A stretch of 9,500 nt of DNA from positions 1-9,500 of the forward strand of contig CAZQVG010000020.1 of the NCBI GenBank assembly GCA_964596705.1, written 5' to 3'. This DNA is from JABJPM01 sp964596705 (lineage in GTDB: Archaea > Nanobdellota > Nanobdellia > SCGC-AAA011-G17 > PNOQ01). The position numbers and the translations under genes were made by a program. This document shows, in pieces, positions 1 to 6,756 of the stretch (position 1 is the stretch's first letter; each line of letters begins with the position of its first letter). A model generated the notes under the pieces. It had not been told where the DNA came from. It ran no database searches and saw only the letters and a list, made by a program, of their open reading frames with translations.

Positions 1-624
1 TGTGATGGAAATAATGTTGTGAACGAAACTTATTCTTGTGGTGTAACTAGTTGTAGTATGGAATTAGTATCTAATATTAGTACTGCGTGTGATAGTGGAG
101 AGGTTTGTAGTGATGGGGAGTGTGTTCCTGAAACATATGATGAGTTTAATTTATCCTTGAGCACAGGATGGAACTTTATATCTGTGCCTTTGACTAGTCT
201 TGTAGATGATGATGTTGGTAAATTTGGATCTGATATTATTTTGACTTATAATTCTACAGCCGGAAAGTGGCTGGTTAATTATGGGTCGTTTGTAAATGAA
301 ATCTCAAAGATAGAACCTGCAAGAGGTTACTTGGTTTATTCTGAAAATGATACAGTAATTAGTTTTAGTGGTAAGTTTAACGCTAGTTATGTTTATAATT
401 TGGTTCCTGATGCATGGAATTTGATTGGAGTTATGGTAAATAATAGTTTAATAGAAGATGTATATGGTGCTGGAAATTATAGTGTTTATTTTGGCGGAAG
501 TGATGTAAGTTCTAGCAATCTTATAATTGGTAATGCTTATTGGGTATATCCTGGTGTTCCACAGATGGCTCCACCTTCAGTAAGTTGGTGGCAAGCTTTG
601 TTGAATTGGTTATTCGGAAGATAG
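1..624 (+). CDS. Cysteine-rich secreted surface protein, C-terminal part (5' end outside window)
   Basis: The frame is open from the first base, so the 207 visible codons are the C-terminal part of a longer protein; the GTG at 19 is only an internal codon. The visible part begins with a cysteine-rich module (about codons 1-42, ending CSDGEC). Two related beta-type units follow. Each starts with a (G/A)WN(F/L)I motif (GWNFISVPL at codons 56-64, AWNLIGV at 138-144) and ends with a GY/AYW-type motif (ARGYLVYS at 107-114, GNAYWVYP at 177-184). GWN-type units of this kind are common in archaeal and bacterial surface proteins. Several N-x-S/T sequons (NET, NIS, NLS, NST, NAS, NYS) fit an exported glycoprotein. 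The C-terminus is short and aromatic (SWWQALLNWLFGR), with no long transmembrane helix. Ligand and role are unknown. It ends 35 bp before the next gene, which has its own promoter. Confidence 0.8.
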   Translation, partial: CDGNNVVNETYSCGVTSCSMELVSNISTACDSGEVCSDGECVPETYDEFNLSLSTGWNFISVPLTSLVDDDVGKFGSDIILTYNSTAGKWLVNYGSFVNEISKIEPARGYLVYSENDTVISFSGKFNASYVYNLVPDAWNLIGVMVNNSLIEDVYGAGNYSVYFGGSDVSSSNLIIGNAYWVYPGVPQMAPPSVSWWQALLNWLFGR

Positions 625-629
625 GAATA

Positions 630-637
630 TTTATAAA
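630..637 (+). promoter_or_regulatory. TATA box of the gene starting at 660
   Basis: TTTATAAA follows an A/G-rich stretch (AGGAA) that could serve as BRE. Its centre is about 26 nt upstream of the ATG at 660, so transcription should start at or next to the start codon and give a leaderless mRNA. No Shine-Dalgarno sequence precedes this ATG. Confidence 0.6.
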
Positions 638-659
638 TTTAGATTTATTTTGATTTGTT

Positions 660-2330
660 ATGGAAAAGAGAGTGATGATTGTTTTTGTAGCATTTGCTTT
701 AATGTTATCTATAATTCCTTTTCTTGGTAAATTTTATGTTAGGCCTTACATTACTGGATTGGCTTTAGAACAAATAGCTAATAGTAGTTGTCCTTGTATT
801 GATGGAACTCCTGCTAATACTTGTGTAGAGGGTGATCCTCCTTGGTATTGTAATGAGGTTGAACCGGGTGTGTGTGAAATACAAGTAGCTTGTACTATTT
901 GTGGCTGTCCAAATGCAACTCCTGTTTGTAACCCAAATACGGGAATAAGTGGTTTAGGTACTTGTACTGAAGAGGTATTTCCTTATTGTGGGGATGGTGA
1001 TTGTCAGGCTAATGAAGATTGTAATTGGTGTCCTGAAGATTGTGGAGAATGTAGTGTGGTTGGAGTGGTTGATAATGATTGTGGAGATGTAGATAATGGA
1101 GAATGTTCAAGTACTCAGCCATTGTATTGTGATGAGGGGGAGTTGATTAATGATTGTGGAATCTGCGGATGTCCTAATGGATATTATTGCGAGGATAATG
1201 GATTATGTTTAATTAATAATAGTGAAGTGGATAATGAAAGTATTGTCGGGTTGGATGCTATATTATGGGAGAGAGTTAGGGAAAGAGTTATTGGGGAGGT
1301 GCCTATTGAAGAAGAGGGAATTAATGAAGGGTTTGAGAAGAGGGATATCCTAAGTTCCCCAGAGAATTTCTATTCTAGGGTTGTTCCAATAAAAGAGATA
1401 GATGATGTTGCTAATATATCAAAGAAATCTGTTGAAGAGACTAAGGAGAAAATAGCTAATATTGAAAAATTGGTTGTAGAAAAAAATCCAGAGAAATTGC
1501 AAGAGAGCCTTGGGGATGCAGGAAAAGTTATTAGTGGGGAAGCTGTTAAAGGGGTGTTGGAAGAAGCTGTTAGGATTAGAGAGCAAGTTGAAATTCCAGA
1601 ATTTTCCCCAGAGGTAAGAGAGTGTGTTTCTGAGGTTAATGGCAGTTGTATTGGATTCAATGAATGTTGTGAGGGATTGGTTTGTGCTGCTGGACAATGT
1701 GTTAATAATGATGGTGGGATTGGGGTAGAGTTTAGGATTCCTATGGAAGAGAGTAATATTGTTTCGGAAGAGGAATTAATTATGTTGAATGAAGGGGGAT
1801 ATTCTGATTTAGTTGGAGTTGAATTGGGTGAGAATGCGAGTTCAGATGAGTTAAGGGTTGTTAAATATGTGGCTAGGCCGAATTTTGTTAGGTCATTAGA
1901 TATTCCGAATGCAGTTGATTTTGGGTTTTATGATATAAATATAGATGGTGAATCAATTGCTAAATTATCTTTTAAGATTAAAAATGATCTGCTAGTTTTA
2001 AATCAAATTAGGAAGGTTGGACTGTATAGGTATGATGATGGAAAATGGAATAGCTTGGATTTGGTTAATGTTAAATATCTAGATGGTGAAACTTTATTTG
2101 AGTTTGAAACTCCAGGATTTAGTTATTTTAATTTAATTGGAGAAAAAGATCTGCCTGATGTGTCCAGTACGATTAACAGTAATGAAACTAAACCTTTGTG
2201 GGCGATTTATAAGGTGTCTAGATTTGGAGGAGTGTCTTTGGTAGAGATTCTGTTTGATAACCAGGATAAGTTAATTTTTGGCAGAATGTTTAGTCAACCA
2301 TTTATAGATTTAGAGTTTAATAGTTTATAA
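660..2330 (+). CDS. Membrane-anchored cysteine-rich protein with PGF-pre-PGF domain
   Basis: 556 aa. Residues 5-23 form a hydrophobic segment after a basic start (MEKR), either a signal anchor or a signal peptide; no clear cleavage site is visible. Residues 44-183 are cysteine-rich and contain a duplicated CxICGCPN unit (78-85 and 166-173) and a CGDGDC...CPEDCGEC motif (110-131) of a type common in DPANN secreted proteins. Residues 240-312 are charged and probably helical. Residues 322-347 hold a compact cysteine module with an adjacent pair (CCEGLVC) that looks knottin-like. About residues 395-493 resemble the PGF-pre-PGF domain of archaeal surface proteins, ending in TPGFSYFNL (484-492). 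About 60 residues follow, without a PGF-CTERM sorting signal or C-terminal membrane helix. The likely location is the cell surface, held by the N-terminal segment; the function is unknown. The ATG is supported by a TATA box at leaderless spacing and by the position of the hydrophobic segment. Confidence 0.8.
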   Translation: MEKRVMIVFVAFALMLSIIPFLGKFYVRPYITGLALEQIANSSCPCIDGTPANTCVEGDPPWYCNEVEPGVCEIQVACTICGCPNATPVCNPNTGISGLGTCTEEVFPYCGDGDCQANEDCNWCPEDCGECSVVGVVDNDCGDVDNGECSSTQPLYCDEGELINDCGICGCPNGYYCEDNGLCLINNSEVDNESIVGLDAILWERVRERVIGEVPIEEEGINEGFEKRDILSSPENFYSRVVPIKEIDDVANISKKSVEETKEKIANIEKLVVEKNPEKLQESLGDAGKVISGEAVKGVLEEAVRIREQVEIPEFSPEVRECVSEVNGSCIGFNECCEGLVCAAGQCVNNDGGIGVEFRIPMEESNIVSEEELIMLNEGGYSDLVGVELGENASSDELRVVKYVARPNFVRSLDIPNAVDFGFYDINIDGESIAKLSFKIKNDLLVLNQIRKVGLYRYDDGKWNSLDLVNVKYLDGETLFEFETPGFSYFNLIGEKDLPDVSSTINSNETKPLWAIYKVSRFGGVSLVEILFDNQDKLIFGRMFSQPFIDLEFNSL

Positions 2331-2340
2331 TGGTTAATTA

Positions 2341-2346
2341 TTTAAA
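2341..2346 (+). promoter_or_regulatory. TATA box of cca
   Basis: TTTAAA sits within TTTAAAGTTTAAT, about 26 nt before the cca ATG at 2370, which predicts a leaderless transcript. The same 13-mer recurs at 3556-3568 before the next gene, again about 26 nt from an ATG. Confidence 0.55.
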
Positions 2347-2369
2347 GTTTAATTGTTAATTTTTCTTTT

Positions 2370-3551
2370 ATGAAAGATTTTGTTCCTAGTAAAGAAGAGA
2401 AGAAAAAGTTAGAGAAAGAGGTAAAATTATTTCTTGATAAGTTTAAGGGTGTGAAAGATATTAAGTTTTTTGTTGGGGGTTCATATGCTAAGGACACTTG
2501 GTTGCCTGGAAATAGGGATGTTGATATTTTTGCTAAGTTTAAATATAAGAAGTATTTGAATGAAGATATTTCTGCTATCTTGTATGTTGTTTTAAGAGAG
2601 AGATTTAAAGATGTTGAAGTTGTTCATGGTTCTCGGGACTATTTTCATATTATTGTGAATGATCTGTTGTTTGAGGTTGTTCCTGTTTTAGATATTAAAA
2701 AAGTTGATGATGCTATGAATGTGATGGATGTTTCTCCGTTGCATGTTAAATATGTGAAAAAACATTTGAAAAAGAAAAATGATGTTAGATTATTGAAGGC
2801 TTTATTAAAAGCTCAGAAATTATATGGTGCTGAATCTTATGTAAAAGGTTTTTCTGGTTATGTTTTAGAGTTGTTAATTAGTTATTATGGAAGTTTTGAA
2901 AAATTAATTAAGAATGCTAGGAAATGGGATTTAGATAGGGTTGTAATTGATCCTGCTAAACATTATAGAAGTAAAGAGTTAGCTGTGAGGATGTTAAATA
3001 AGAGTAAGATTAGTGCTTTGGTTTTAATTGATCCTGTGCAAAAAGATAGAAATGCGGCTGCAGGATTAAGTTTGAGAAATTATAGGAAATTTATTAAGTT
3101 GTGTAAGGAATATGATGGAAGCGAGAAGTGGTTTGTTAGTAAGAAAGTTGATGTTAGTAAGTTGAAAAATTATTTGGTTTTAGAAGTTGAAGCTTTGGAT
3201 GGAAAAAAAGATGTTGTTTTGGCTAAGATGAGTGCTTTGGTTGAAAGAATTAAAAGAGAGTTTGAACTGAATGATTTTGTTGTTAAGGATTATGGATGGG
3301 ATGAGAATTATTTTTGGTTTAAGGTTGGTGAGTTAAGCAGGAAGTATAAGCACTATGGGCCCAAGTTGGATATGAAAGAACATGTTGAGAAGTTTAAGAA
3401 GAAGTATAAAAATGTGAAAGTTGAGAAAGGTAGAGTTTATGTTGAGTTGGAAAGAAAGTTTTATGATCCTAGAAAATTTTTGGGATGGTTAATTAAAAAA
3501 GATTTTGTTAAGGAAAAGGTGAAAAAGATTACAATTTTGGATAAAACGTAA
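2370..3551 (+). CDS. cca: CCA tRNA nucleotidyltransferase, archaeal class I
   Basis: 393 aa. This enzyme adds or repairs the 3' CCA end of tRNAs from CTP and ATP without a nucleic acid template, and acts in the cytoplasm. The nucleotidyltransferase head has the signature GGS (36-38), T43 and a D-x-D pair (D50, D52) that binds catalytic metal. The third carboxylate appears to be E102 in FEVVP, where the Archaeoglobus enzyme has Asp (DVVP), as recalled from that sequence. Downstream, RLLKALLKAQKLYGAE (140-155), VKGFSGYVLELLI (158-170) and NARKW (182-186) match the neck/body region of archaeal CCA enzymes, as does IDPVQKDRNAAAGLS (220-234). The protein is roughly 40 residues shorter than the well-studied archaeal enzymes; the loss is in the C-terminal tail after the RKF element (362-364). 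It has its own TATA box and leaderless spacing, so it need not be co-transcribed with the surface protein upstream. Confidence 0.95.
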   Translation: MKDFVPSKEEKKKLEKEVKLFLDKFKGVKDIKFFVGGSYAKDTWLPGNRDVDIFAKFKYKKYLNEDISAILYVVLRERFKDVEVVHGSRDYFHIIVNDLLFEVVPVLDIKKVDDAMNVMDVSPLHVKYVKKHLKKKNDVRLLKALLKAQKLYGAESYVKGFSGYVLELLISYYGSFEKLIKNARKWDLDRVVIDPAKHYRSKELAVRMLNKSKISALVLIDPVQKDRNAAAGLSLRNYRKFIKLCKEYDGSEKWFVSKKVDVSKLKNYLVLEVEALDGKKDVVLAKMSALVERIKREFELNDFVVKDYGWDENYFWFKVGELSRKYKHYGPKLDMKEHVEKFKKKYKNVKVEKGRVYVELERKFYDPRKFLGWLIKKDFVKEKVKKITILDKT

Positions 3552-3555
3552 CTTT

Positions 3556-3561
3556 TTTAAA
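3556..3561 (+). promoter_or_regulatory. TATA box of the small membrane protein / cysteine-repeat operon
   Basis: TTTAAA within TTTAAAGTTTAAT, nearly the same element as the cca promoter. Its centre is about 25.5 nt before the ATG at 3584. This supports 3584 as the true, leaderless start even though that frame closes after six codons in the assembled sequence. Confidence 0.55.
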
Positions 3562-3583
3562 GTTTAATCGCAATTTTAAGTAT

Positions 3584-3792
3584 ATGGAAAAAAGTGGTGG
3601 ATAGTTATTGTTATTCTTGTTTTTGTTATTGCGTTTTTTATTTTTATGACTAATTTTGGAAGCGATGAAGTTAGTTTAGGTAATGATGTTGGGAATGATG
3701 GTGAATATGGGGCTGTAAATGTCGGGGAATTGTTTGAGGAAAGTACAGGAGGTAATATTTTTGAAGATGTTAAAACAAACCCCTTTGAATAG
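3584..3792 (+). CDS. Small single-span membrane protein, apparent single-base frameshift near its start
   Basis: As assembled, the ATG at 3584 meets TAG after six codons. Adding one A to the A6 run at 3588-3593 gives a continuous 69-aa protein beginning MEKKWWIVIVILV and ending DVKTNPFE at the TAG 3790-3792. It would have a basic N-terminus, one hydrophobic helix (about residues 5-22) and an acidic, Gly/Asn-rich tail probably outside the cell. The open frame downstream starts right after a TAA at 3577-3579 and has no normal start codon before the ATG at 3646, which lies beyond the hydrophobic segment. The TATA box at leaderless spacing points to 3584. Causes could be a homopolymer sequencing error (most likely), a real mutation, or slippage on the A-run. 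No family was recognised. It overlaps the next gene by 26 bp, indicating an operon. Confidence 0.6.
3748..3753 (+). promoter_or_regulatory. Shine-Dalgarno site for the cysteine-repeat protein
   Basis: GGAGGT lies 13 nt before the ATG at 3767, inside the coding region of the small upstream gene. It fits the anti-Shine-Dalgarno end of archaeal 16S rRNA. It marks 3767 as the start rather than the in-frame ATG at 3719, and is the only clear Shine-Dalgarno site before a start in the window. The spacing is somewhat long. Confidence 0.6.
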
Positions 3793-4655
3793 GTTTTTGT
3801 TAATTGGATTATTTTTATTTGTATTAATTAGTGTTGTAATTGCTATTGAGTATCCTATTGATGAGCTTGGGGGGTGTAGTTCTGAAATTGAGTGTAAAGC
3901 TTATTGTGATGTTCCTGAACATGTAGAATCCTGTTTAGATTTTGCTGAAGAAAATGGTTTAATGGATAAAGAAGAAATTGAAAAAGCTCGTAAAGTTTTG
4001 CCTTATATTTTAGAGGGAACTACTCCTGGTGGTTGTAGATCTAAAGATGAGTGTGATGCTTATTGTTCTAAAGATGAGAATTTAGATGAATGTNNNNNNN
4101 NNNNNNNNNNNNNNNNNNNNNNNNNNNNNNNNNNNNNNNNNNNNNNNNNNNNNNNNNNNNNNNNNNNNNNNNNNNNNNNNNNNNNNNNNNNNNGATGAAT
4201 GTAAGCCTGGTAAAGATGGAGAGATGGGGGGAAGTGGATGTAAAAAGTGTGCAGAGGAGTGTGTTAAATTTTATGAAGGTCCTTGTTTAACTGAAGAGCA
4301 ATGGAGAGAAAAAGAAGAAGAGTGTATGAGTAAAGGAGAGCATATGGAAGCAAGGCCAATTGAAGCAGATAATGGAGATGGAGGAATGTGCGCAGTGGAT
4401 CTTGAATGTATTGATAGGAGTGATGAATGGGAAGTTAATCCTGAGGAAGATATGGAGATGGATGCAATGGGAGATGCGTTAGGGGCAGAGGAAGATTTTG
4501 TTCCTGATGAAAATTTTTCTGAAGAGTTAGAAGAAGAAATGCCTGATGAAGAAGTTGATTTTGATGGGGGAGTGTTAAGTGGGGCTGTTGTAAAAGAATT
4601 GAGAAAGAATAATGTTTTGTTGAATGTTTTGAAATATCTGTTTAGTGCAACGTAG
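3767..4655 (+). CDS. Secreted cysteine-repeat protein with acidic C-terminus, interrupted by assembly gap
   Basis: The start at 3767 gives MLKQTPLNRF followed by a hydrophobic stretch (residues 9-27), a typical signal peptide or anchor. Two repeats with identical cysteine spacing C-x5-C-x3-C-x8-C follow (C37-C56 and C90-C109), each led by GGC; the first continues FAEENGLM plus a charged helix. Such GGC...EC.AYC repeats occur in secreted proteins of uncultured archaea and CPR bacteria; their function is unknown. The second repeat stops exactly at the 100-N gap. After the gap the reading resumes at DECKPGKDG with more cysteines (GCKKCAEEC), then a very acidic region and a C-terminus with LSGAVVKEL and a hydrophobic end (LLNVLKYLFSAT). 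The two sides are in different frames across 100 N, but are in phase if the true gap is a multiple of three, so I treat them as one gene. It is the second cistron after the small membrane protein. A short T5 run (4660-4664) after the stop may end transcription. Confidence 0.7.
3869..4093 (+). repeat. Tandem cysteine repeat coding units (C-x5-C-x3-C-x8-C)
   Basis: Two units within the cysteine-repeat gene begin GGC (residues 35-37 and 88-90) and have the same spacing of four cysteines. The second unit is cut by the N-run immediately after its fourth cysteine. More copies probably lie in the gap. Confidence 0.65.
4094..4193. other. Scaffold gap of 100 N
   Basis: Exactly 100 unknown bases, a conventional placeholder length rather than a measured one. 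GATGAATGT ends the left flank (4085-4093) and also begins the right flank (4194-4202), in matching codon phase (Asp-Glu-Cys). This suggests the assembly broke at a repeat, or that the contigs overlap. Confidence 0.98.
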
Positions 4656-4662
4656 TTAGTTT

Positions 4663-6702
4663 TTATAATTCTTCTAGTTTAGCTTTCTTTATTATGTATT
4701 TTCCTGTGTATTGGTTTTCCATTTGAATTTCTGCTTCTTCTATTTTAATTCTTTTTTTGAATAGTGGGCAGTTTAGAACTAAACTTTCAAATTCTCCGCC
4801 TTCTCCTGCTATGTTTAGTCCTATTTTTTCGTTTATTTTCTTTAATTTTTCTAGTGTTTTTTCATCTATTTTTTTACCTAGCCAGGATTTATCTAAGCCG
4901 TCTGCTGCTATTGAGGAAATAATTATTTCATAGTTGTTTTTTAGGAGTTCTTTCATCAATTGTTCTTGAGGTTTATGCCATAGAGGTGAGAATATTTTTA
5001 GTTGTAGTTTGTCTGCTATTTTTTCTATTCTTTCACGTTGATAGTTTGAGAATATTGCTCCTGAAACTATTGCATCTATTTTGTATTTTTGTTTTGCCTT
5101 TATTAGTGCTTTTTCTAAATCTTTTAGCTCATCTTCTTTTTTTCCAGAGGTTGTTTGAGTTATTAATGGGATTTGCATTGCTTTTGCTTGTAAATCTGTA
5201 ATATCAATATTTGGGGTGTGGAACATAAAAGAGTCTTTATTCTTTGATTTTATTGTGATTAAACAAGATAACTCGTAGTTTTGTCTTTGCATTATTTGCG
5301 CGGCGTAACAAGAATCTTTTCCTGAGGAAAATAGAACTCCTAATTTTAGATTTGGTTTATTGTAAAACTGTTTTAGGTATTCAGATCTTGTTGTCTTATT
5401 TTGCTTTGCAAGTTTTTCTAGAGCTTTGTCGAATTTTGAGCCATATTGTGCAGCTTTTTTCTTTCTGAAAGCAAATTCTTCTGGAATTCCTAATTTTAGT
5501 GCGAGATCTCTTAGAATATATTTATCTCCTTTTTCTGTTACTTTATATTTTGAAGGGATTTTTAGAGCATATTTTACTAAGTTTAGGTCTAGAAATGGAA
5601 CACGAAGTTCTAGGTTGTTGTGCATTGTTACTACATCATCTCTGTATGTGTCGCGTTCGTATAATTTTAGTAAACCAGATAAACATTCTCTGTTTTTGTT
5701 TTGGGCTGATCTGTGGCGTTCGTATCCTGCAAATATTTCTTCTGAGCCTAAACCTGTGATGATTACTTTACATTTGTCTTCTTTTGCTAGTTCTGAAGCT
5801 ATGTAGAATGTTAGAGCAACAGAAACTTTTACTGGGTTATTGTCTTCAATTAACGGAACAACTTTTTTTAGATAATCTGGAATTTTATTTATTGGGATTG
5901 TTTTGTATTTTAAATTTAGGTTTAATGCTTTTGCAACTTTTTTTGCGTATTTTAAGTCTTCGGGTTCTGGGGTGTATTTTAATGCAGCTGTGTAGCAAGT
6001 AAAGTCGTAGTTCAGTTTTTTTAAGTAGTAAGCAAGAATAACGGAGTCTATTCCACCAGAGAAAAGTAAACCAAACTTTTTATTTGGAACTCTTTTTTTT
6101 ATTGCATTTATTAATAATTCTTCAATATTTTTTTGCAGTATTTTGTAAGGTTGTTTATGTTCTGGAGTTATTTTGAAGAATTCTCTTTGTAAGAAAGTAA
6201 TCTTTTTTGTTTTTATATTGTATTTTAAGATGTGTCTGGGATTTAATTCTTGGATATCTTTAAAGTTTAGTTTTTCTAAAACTTTTTTTTCTGAAGCAAA
6301 AGCAAATGGTTTTTTGGAGTAGAATAAAGGTTTGATTCCGAGAATATCTCTTGCTAGGTATAAGTTGTTGTTTTTTATGTAAGCAAAAGCATAAACTCCG
6401 TCTAGTTTTTTTAGAACTTGTTTTATTGGTTGTTTTTCAAGTAGTTTGAATAATGCTTCTGCATCGTTTTTTGAGTTTTTGGTAAGTTGTTTCCAATTGT
6501 AAATCTCGCAGTTTGCTACGAATTTGTTTTTTATTGGTTGTTTGACAGTATTTCCTACAACTGAGTGTAAAGTGTGGCCCAATGAGTAGTGTTTAGTTAT
6601 AGTTTTCCCTTTAGCATCTTTGCCACGAGCTTCTAGAAGTTTTAGTCCTTGCTCTAGTTTTTCTTCTGAGTTTTCTTGAAAGATTCCAATTATTCCGCAC
6701 AT
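4663..6702 (-). CDS. dph6: Asparagine-synthetase-like glutamine amidotransferase fused to diphthine-ammonia ligase (Dph6)
   Basis: 679 aa with three recognisable parts. Residues 1-180 are an Ntn-type glutaminase: C2 nucleophile in MCGIIGIF, R26 in ARGKDA, ANCEIYN (63-69) for the usual NGEIYN, and ARDILGIKPLFY (117-128). Residues about 185-435 are an asparagine-synthetase-like ATP pyrophosphatase domain: SGGIDS (215-220), TGLGSEEIFAGYERHR (316-331), LELRVPFLD (364-372) and KKKAAQYGSK (414-423), resembling the ASNSD1-type branch more than classical AsnB. Residues 452-679 are a Dph6 domain: second PP-loop SSGKDS (459-464), PLWHKPQEQL (573-582), AADGLDKSWLG (599-609) and the hallmark GEGGEFES (633-640). 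Dph6 makes diphthamide on EF-2 from diphthine, ammonia and ATP. The fusion suggests glutamine-derived ammonia may feed that step; this is inference. Alternatively the N-terminal part has its own substrate. It converges on the cysteine-repeat gene with 7 bp between stops and diverges from the large surface protein gene. Confidence 0.88.
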   Translation of the reverse strand: MCGIIGIFQENSEEKLEQGLKLLEARGKDAKGKTITKHYSLGHTLHSVVGNTVKQPIKNKFVANCEIYNWKQLTKNSKNDAEALFKLLEKQPIKQVLKKLDGVYAFAYIKNNNLYLARDILGIKPLFYSKKPFAFASEKKVLEKLNFKDIQELNPRHILKYNIKTKKITFLQREFFKITPEHKQPYKILQKNIEELLINAIKKRVPNKKFGLLFSGGIDSVILAYYLKKLNYDFTCYTAALKYTPEPEDLKYAKKVAKALNLNLKYKTIPINKIPDYLKKVVPLIEDNNPVKVSVALTFYIASELAKEDKCKVIITGLGSEEIFAGYERHRSAQNKNRECLSGLLKLYERDTYRDDVVTMHNNLELRVPFLDLNLVKYALKIPSKYKVTEKGDKYILRDLALKLGIPEEFAFRKKKAAQYGSKFDKALEKLAKQNKTTRSEYLKQFYNKPNLKLGVLFSSGKDSCYAAQIMQRQNYELSCLITIKSKNKDSFMFHTPNIDITDLQAKAMQIPLITQTTSGKKEDELKDLEKALIKAKQKYKIDAIVSGAIFSNYQRERIEKIADKLQLKIFSPLWHKPQEQLMKELLKNNYEIIISSIAADGLDKSWLGKKIDEKTLEKLKKINEKIGLNIAGEGGEFESLVLNCPLFKKRIKIEEAEIQMENQYTGKYIIKKAKLEEL

Positions 6703-6722
6703 AGTTTTTATTTATTGAGAAA

Positions 6723-6742
6723 GGTTTTTAAGGGTTTTTAAA
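6723..6742. repeat. 10-bp tandem repeat in the divergent promoter region
   Basis: GGTTTTTAAG (6723-6732) is followed directly by GGTTTTTAAA (6733-6742), one helical turn apart. The first copy holds the likely TATA element of the - strand gene and the second abuts the purine-rich BRE of the + strand gene. It may be a duplicated core promoter element or a regulator site. Confidence 0.5.
6725..6731 (-). promoter_or_regulatory. TATA-like element of the AsnB-like/Dph6 gene
   Basis: Read on the - strand this is TTAAAAA, centred 26 nt upstream of the ATG at 6702, the same leaderless spacing as for the + strand genes. A second candidate (6735-6742) is about 36 nt away and fits less well. Confidence 0.45.
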
Positions 6743-6748
6743 GAAAGA

Positions 6749-6756
6749 TTTATATA
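6749..6756 (+). promoter_or_regulatory. TATA box with BRE of the large surface protein gene
   Basis: TTTATATA is preceded by a purine-rich AAAGAAAGA (6740-6748) suited to be BRE. Its centre is 27-28 nt upstream of the TTG at 6780, supporting transcription and translation starting together at that codon. Confidence 0.6.

Noticed and set aside
1370..1697. Two - strand open frames within the 556-aa surface protein gene
   Set aside because: They lie antisense to a gene with clear domain structure, have no promoter and show no recognisable protein features.
3719..3766. ATG at 3719 as the start of the cysteine-repeat protein
   Set aside because: It adds 16 residues before the signal peptide, lies deep inside the upstream small gene and has no ribosome binding site; ATG 3767 has GGAGGT upstream and begins directly before the hydrophobic segment.
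4086..4290. Open frames starting at ATG 4086 or 4090 and running through the N-run
   Set aside because: They depend on translating unknown bases; the sequence is better read as one gene whose phase is broken by the arbitrary gap length.
4986..6002. Several + strand open frames rich in Leu, Phe and Ser
   Set aside because: They are antisense shadows of the AsnB-like/Dph6 gene; their hydrophobic look comes from T-rich complement of Lys-rich coding sequence.
4663..6702. The - strand gene as a recent foreign acquisition because of its different codon use
   Set aside because: Its codon preference is what strand-wide T richness predicts for a gene on the opposite strand, so transfer is not needed to explain it.
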